This document shows positions 58,405 to 64,000 of a stretch of DNA of 64,000 nt, in pieces. Position 1 is the stretch's first letter. The number at the start of each line of letters is the position of its first letter. The notes below the pieces were generated by a model that worked only from the letters and a program-made list of their open reading frames with translations, did no database searches and was not told where the DNA came from. Origin of the DNA: Humulus lupulus (Eukaryota; Streptophyta; Magnoliopsida; Rosales; Cannabaceae); contig NC_084799.1 of assembly GCF_963169125.1 (NCBI RefSeq), forward strand, positions 63,162,643 through 63,226,642, read 5' to 3'. The position numbers and the translations under genes are program-made.

Positions 58405-60579
58405 TGTAACTCCCTACTTCCTTAGATCCGTTACTAAGTGGGTTTAAAAACGTGCTTTTAACTCGCTAATCGAGGTTTTAAGTCAAACAGTGTAATTAAG
58501 CCATAAACAAAGGAAAGACTTGAGAAATAGTAATTTCCATAGAAAATTATAAAAGTTTTACACTTGGGATCCCAAAATACAGTTTAGAAATGTTTACAAC
58601 ATATAAACTGAACCAAGTCGGCTAGACGACAAAATCTAGGTTTATTTACAAGCATCTCCCAAAATCCTCTGGCTGTGGTAGCCAGACTAGCCAAACATGT
58701 ACACGCCGCCTCACGCCTGCTGTACTCATGGTTGGTTGATCTTCTCTTTACCCTTACCTGCACCACAGAGCATCTGTGACCCGAAGCCCAGCAAGAGAAC
58801 CCACAAACAAATAACATATGCAACACATATAACAGGCATATAAAGAGCCCACCAAAGGCTAAACACATACGGCCTAGCTGTCCCAGGCGTTTACCAAGCC
58901 CTGGGTTCGCGGACCACGCCGTGAGGATATCCCAGGTATCCTTCTAGGGACTTGCCCTGGCAACTCGCACTCTACGTGCTCAACGCTGCTCCCGGCCCCT
59001 TGCCGTTCTCGGCCTTGCACTCAACGTACCCAATGCCGTTCTCGGCCCTACGCCGTTCTCGGTCTACACCGTTCCCGGCTCAAGCTGACCATTCACATCA
59101 TAATATACATAGCATAACAAGCAAATATAGAATTCTAGCATAATCAGATAAAGGCTACGCCCCGCAGTTCTAACATATTGGGCTCGACCCTGCACATCAA
59201 TTCTATTCAAACACGTTGGGCTCAGCCCTACACACAAGCTCTATGGGAACAAGGGTTCTCTTACCTGAGTTCCGAGCTTTCTGAGCACCGATGCCCCGAG
59301 CATAGTCCTCTAACGTGAGCCTCGCCGAAACCCTAGTCACAACACATTAACAACGTCCATCCATCAAATTCTAATCCAATAAATAACTTCGAGCCATAAC
59401 CCTAACCTCTGGGTCCTTGAATTCCATCAATCCGGGTGATAAAATCCACCCCGAGCCTTACCCCTTGAGTTCCCATGCCTAAAATACCCTAAAAACTCAA
59501 ACTGGCACTAAGGGTCGCGGCTAGCCTCGAAACAGAGGCTAGCACCTCACTAACCCCCACACAGGCCGCGGCGCGCATGAACCTCTCGGCCTCCCATGGC
59601 CGCGCACGCATGCGAGCCGCGGCGCACCCCTCCTAGGGCCGCGGCGCTCCCCACCGAACCCAGATTTTCACACCATTTTCTAAACCTTTCCTCAAGCCAA
59701 TTCGTCTTAAAAGTTGGCCAACATTCTTAGATATCCAGCACAGTTATTCCAGCTCAAAAACAACATCAAGACCCCATTAAGATATGCACCAAAATCTCAG
59801 CTAGAACACCCAAAGATAAATCATACTTAGCTAACATGCAATCCCCCTTAACCAGCAAAAATTTAAGACTAAACCTTAGTAATTAGAGCTTACCTTGTAG
59901 AGCTTAGTCCCTAAGTTTGATCCTCAATACCCAAGCTTCAAGTTCCTAGAGTATCCCAGCTGAAATCCCTTTAATTCCCCAGCCAATTCCTTTGAGTTCC
60001 CTTTGAGTTTTGCCTTAGAGAGAGAGAGAGACAAGAGCTATCTTCAGTTCAAAGGAAAATATGTGTCGGTTTCCTCAAGTTTCTAAACAATTCTCCCTTT
60101 TTGTTTTATTTGACTTAAGTCTAAAGGGTTACCTCAAGGCTCGAGGTACCAAAACGTACCCGAGGGCAAAATGGTAAATTTCCCAAATATTCCCGCCTAG
60201 ACATTCTATCCTCAAATATATCTCCAAATATTTATTTTCATGTCTCGATAACCCCATAACTCATCTAATACTCAAATTACCCCTCGACTCGCCCCGAGTC
60301 CGAATCTCTACCCCGTTGTGACACTCTGGCTAATCGCTCCCCAGGATTGTCTTGGATCATGCTGTACAGACATATCACATATATACAACATTTATCTCAT
60401 TTATCACACCTATGCCCCTAATATCCAGACAGGGCCCACATGCACACTTAACTCAATTAAACATGCATCATAATCATATATTCACATAAATCCACATATA
60501 AGCATATTAAATCACTTATTGCCCTCCTGGCACACTTAATCAAGGCCCTAAGCCTGATTAGCAAATTCGGGTCATTACA
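58405..60579 (-). repeat. 3' LTR of the minus-strand Tekay-type element
   Basis: TGTAACTCCC to GGGTCATTACA on the plus strand, about 2175 bp. Complement of the GGCTTCGGGTCACAGATGCT block at 58751-58800; GC-rich GGCCGCGGCGCGC module at 59500-59660; GAGAGAGAGAG at about 60018-60032. Repeated CGTTCTCGGCC motifs occur at 58990-59075. Confidence 0.9.
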
Positions 60580-60597
60580 ACTATCCCCTCCTTACAG
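60580..60597 (-). other. Polypurine tract of the minus-strand Tekay-type element
   Basis: The minus strand reads CTGTAAGGAGGGGATAGT directly before the LTR. Confidence 0.85.
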
Positions 60598-60614
60598 AAA
60601 TTTCATCCTCGAAA

Positions 60615-63600
60615 TTACCTGAACAACTCGGGGTACCACTCCCTCATCTCTGACTCAAGTTCCCACGTCGCCTCCTCAACCTTGTTGTTTCTCCACAGCA
60701 CTTTCACCAAGGCGATGGTCTTGTTCCTTAAGACCTTATCTTTTCGGTCAAGAATCTAAACCGACTTCTCCTCATAGGATAAATCTTGATCAAGTTCCAA
60801 ATTCTCAAAACTTAAGACCTGCGTTGAATCTGACATATACTTCCAGAGCATGGATACATGGAATACATCATGAACCCCTGATAAAGCTGGAGGCATCGCT
60901 AATCTGTAAGCTACCTCTCTAACTCGTTCTAGAATCTCGAAGGGGCCAACATACCAGGGGCTCAACTTACCCTGAACACCAAACCGTTTCACACCCCTCA
61001 TGGGTGAAACCCTAAGGAACACATGATCACCAACCTGAAACTCCACGCTCCTGCGTCTCAGGTCTGAATAACTTTTCTATCGACTCTGGGAGGCGAGCAT
61101 ACGCACTTTAATCTTCTCAACTGCCTCATTGGTCCTCTGAACCATCTCTGGACCTAAATACTTCCTCTCACCTATCTCATCCCAATGAATACGTGATCTA
61201 CACTTTCTTCCATAAAGCATCTCGTACGGAGCCACACCAATGGTCGCCTGATAATTGTTGTTGTATGAGAATTCAATCAAAGGGAGATACTTACTCCATG
61301 ATCCCCCAAAGTCAAGCACACAGGCTCGCAGTAGATCCTCCAATATCTAAATCGTCCTCTCAGACTGCTCATCCGTCTGAGGATGATAAGCGGTACTAAA
61401 CCGTAACTGCGTGCCCATAGCCTTCTGCAGACTCTCCCAAAACTTGGAAGTGAAGGTGAGGTCTCTGTCCGACACTATCGACCTCAGAGCCTCATGAAGT
61501 CGAACAATCTCCTTCACATACAACTCAGCGTACTGCTCCACAGTATAAGTTGTCTTAACAGGCAAAAAGTGGGCGGACTTGGTATACCTTTCCACAATCA
61601 CCCACACTGAGTCATGTTGTCCCACAGTTCTCGGTAAACCAACTACAAAATCCATAGTAATATCTTCCCACTTTCACTCTGGGATTCCCAAAGGCTGCAA
61701 TAACCCCGCTGGCCTCTGGTGCTCAGCCTTAACCTGCTGACAAGTTAAGCACTTAGCCACATAATCCACCACATCCCCCTTCATGCCCGACCACCAATAT
61801 AAAGCTCTCAAGTCCTGGTACATCTTCGTCGTACCCGGGTGCAAAGAATAGAGAGTGGTATGCGATTCATCCAAGATCTCTCGCCGGATATCAGAATCCA
61901 TCGGAACACAGATCCGACCCTCATATTTCAGTAATCCCATCTCTGAGATGGAGAAGTCCTTTGTCACTCCGAATAAGGCATTCTCCCTATGACCTCGCAA
62001 CTGAGAATCCTTCCCCTGTGCTTCCTCGATCCTCTCAAGGAGTGTAGACTGAAGAGTGATGTTGGCCAACTGACCAACCACCAACTCTATACCTGCTCTG
62101 GTCATCTCCTCAGCTAACTTATCAGATATCTGCCTCGAGCTAAACAACTGCCCTGGGCCCTTTCGACTCAATGAATCAGCCACTACATTAGCCTTCCCAG
62201 GGTGGTAAAGGATATCACAATCATAATCCTTAACCAACTCCAGCCACCGCCTCTGGCGCATATTCAAGTCCTTTTGGGTAAAGAAATACTTTAAGCTCTT
62301 ATGATCGGTGTATATCTCGCACTTATCACCATAAAGATAATGCCTCCAAATCTTAAGTGCAAACACCACCGCTGCCAACTCCAGGTCATGCGTAGGATAT
62401 CTCTGCTCATATTCCTTCAACTGTCTCGATGCATAGGCTATCACCTTACCAACTTGCATCAACACACACCCCAAACCCTGCCTGGATGCATCACAGTAGA
62501 CCACAAACCTTTCATTCTCTGTCGGCAAGCTAAGTACTGGCACAGTAATCAATCGCCGCTTTAGTTCCTTAAAACTGTTCTCGCATCTGTCTGTCCAGAC
62601 ATACCTGGCCTTCTTCTTTGTCAACTCTGTCAATGGCGTAGCTATTCTGGAGAACCCCTCAACAAATCGCCGATAATACCCTGCCAGACCCAAGAAGCTT
62701 CTCACTTCAGGAACATTGCTCGGTCTAGGCCAATCTCTGACCACCTCAATCTTACTTGGGTCAACCAGAATCCCCTCCTTACTGACGATATGGCCCAGAA
62801 ATGTAACTTGTGGCAACCAAAACTCACACTTACTGAACTTAGCATATAACTTATGCTCCCTCAACTGCTGTAATACCAACCGCAGATGCTGCTCGTGCTC
62901 TATCTCTGACTGAGAGTACACTAAGATGTCGTCGATGAATACAATCACAAACTTGTCCAGATAATCCCTGAAAACCCTATTCATCATGTCCATAAAAGCT
63001 GCTAGGGCATTGGTTAATCCAAAGGACATAACCAGGAATTCATAGTGTCCATACCTTGTTCGGAAAGCGGTCTTTGGTATGTCCTCCTCTTTAATCCTTA
63101 GCTGATGGTAACCTGATCGGAGATCTATCTTGGAAAACACTGTTCTTCCCTGTAACTGATCAAACAAATCGTCGATCCTAGGCAGTGGATACTTGTTCTT
63201 AATGGTTAACTTGTTCAGCTCCCTATAATCAATACACATCCTAAGGGACCCATCCTTCTTCTTAACGAACAACACTGGAGCACCCCATGGCGAGAAACTC
63301 GATCTGATGAACCCCAAATCAAGTAACTCCTGCAACTGAATCTTCAACTCCTTCAATTCCGCTGAAGCCATTCTATAAGGTGTCCTAGATACTGGCTCTG
63401 CTCCTGGTACAAACTCTATAACAAAGTCAATCTCCCTCTGAGGCGGCAACCCTGGCAAATCCGCTGGAAACAAATCCGAAAACTCACACACCAACCTTGT
63501 CTCACCCGGTCCAACCGACACCACCCTAGAAGTATCCACAACGCTTGCCAGGAATCCTATGCAGCCTTCCTGCATCAGGTCCCTAGCCCTTAAGGCTGAA

Positions 63601-64000
63601 ATCATTGGCACACGCAGTCCACTAACTGACCCCACAAACACATAGGGTACCTCCTCTTCTGGTTCAAAAGTCACCATTCTGCACCTGCAGTCAATCGTTG
63701 CCCCATACTTGGATAGCCAATCCATTCCCAAGATCATGTCAAAATCATCCATCTCTTACTCAATCAAATCAACAAATAATTCCCTACCATCTACCTCCAC
63801 TGGCAATGCCCTAATCCACTTCCTAGAGACTACCAACTCCCCTGTTGGCAACAAAGTCTGAAATCCCCTAGCATACACACCACTAGGTCTACAAAGCTGA
63901 TCTATCACCTTAGCAAATACAAATGAATGGGTAGCCCCTGAATCAAACAATGCAGTATAAAAAGAACCAGCACTAGAGATCTAACCTGTCACCACTGAGG
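60615..64000 (-). pseudogene. pol: Chromovirus protease-RT-RNase H-integrase-chromodomain, one frame with five stops
   Basis: The whole segment lies in a single frame with no indel; only five stops break it: TAA 63756-63758, TGA 61674-61676 (Trp in LGIPEWKWED), TAG 61347-61349, TAG 61077-61079 and TAG 60756-60758. Domains: protease FDSGATHSF near 63945; GMDWL; RT with [18 protein letters not shown] and FIDD near 62927-62938; RNase H with [14 protein letters not shown] and IYTDHKSL; integrase with [25 protein letters not shown] and DEQSER; tail GDHVFLRVSPMRG and chromodomain KVLWRN...EATWE; stop TAA at 60615-60617. Clean apart from point stops, so this copy is young or recently silenced. A few C-to-T reversals would be enough to explain all but one stop. 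Confidence 0.93.

Larger units (their letters stand above)
58405..64000 (-). mobile_element. Tekay-type chromovirus (minus), 5' part outside the window
   Basis: The 3' LTR is 58405-60579, with PPT 60580-60597 and pol from 60615 to the window end. It is a relative of the 18194-27849 element but a separate lineage: the LTRs are much diverged while pol proteins are close. The left flank ATTTT (58400-58404) is the expected half of a target duplication; the other half is outside. Confidence 0.92.

Overview
The window reads as heterochromatic, repeat-dense nuclear DNA of a flowering plant, probably a eudicot. It contains plant LTR-retrotransposon lineages (Tat and Tekay-type chromovirus Ty3/gypsy, Ty1/copia), a Mutator-like MITE, and plant transposon-associated DUF1985 and Ulp1 (peptidase C48) genes with introns. 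I see no rRNA, tRNA, CRISPR array or bacterial feature. The LTR family resembles sequences I associate with Rosales, but I cannot prove a species.

Layout. 1-6523: Tat-lineage element with an intact 1339-residue pol frame but almost no gag; its 3' LTR ends at 6523 and it sits inside another LTR. 6524-15772: that host LTR (plus orientation), split by a minus-strand chromovirus remnant (8528-14992) that itself holds a solo LTR (9271-11808). 15773-30047: a minus-strand copia element, split inside gag by a minus-strand solo LTR (16152-29108), which in turn contains a complete Tekay-type element (18194-27849; TSD AAAAT). 30569-38600: two convergent, decayed transposon-type genes, a DUF1985 gene (plus) split by a solo LTR and an Ulp1 protease gene (minus). 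38601-47470: AT-rich DNA with a copia-like LTR, a MITE with a 10-bp TSD and a 2.1-kb solo LTR. About 47.5-58.4 kb: a gypsy element with a tRNA-iMet type PBS, an unexplained ORF ahead of gag, and gag split by a three-deep nest of solo LTRs (50182-57327, 52074-56705, 52729-55102). 58405-64000: a minus-strand Tekay-type element with LTR and pol, running off the window.

No operon-like cooperation exists here. The logic is insertion history. For ten insertions both target-site duplications can be read, and in four cases (copia gag, gypsy gag, the DUF1985 exon, the 27-bp LTR minisatellite) the host sequence or frame resumes directly across the insertion, so relative age is largely determined. Several features deserve a second look: an ORF upstream of gag in a chromovirus-like element; sequence modules conserved across about eleven otherwise divergent LTRs, including splice-donor-like blocks; a 27-bp LTR minisatellite built on TGACT/AGTCA dyads; hairpin repeats in the Tat LTR; and a strong excess of TAG stops at former Gln codons, fitting decay by deamination of methylated CHG cytosines. 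I did not find a clearly new biological system; those five are the best candidates.
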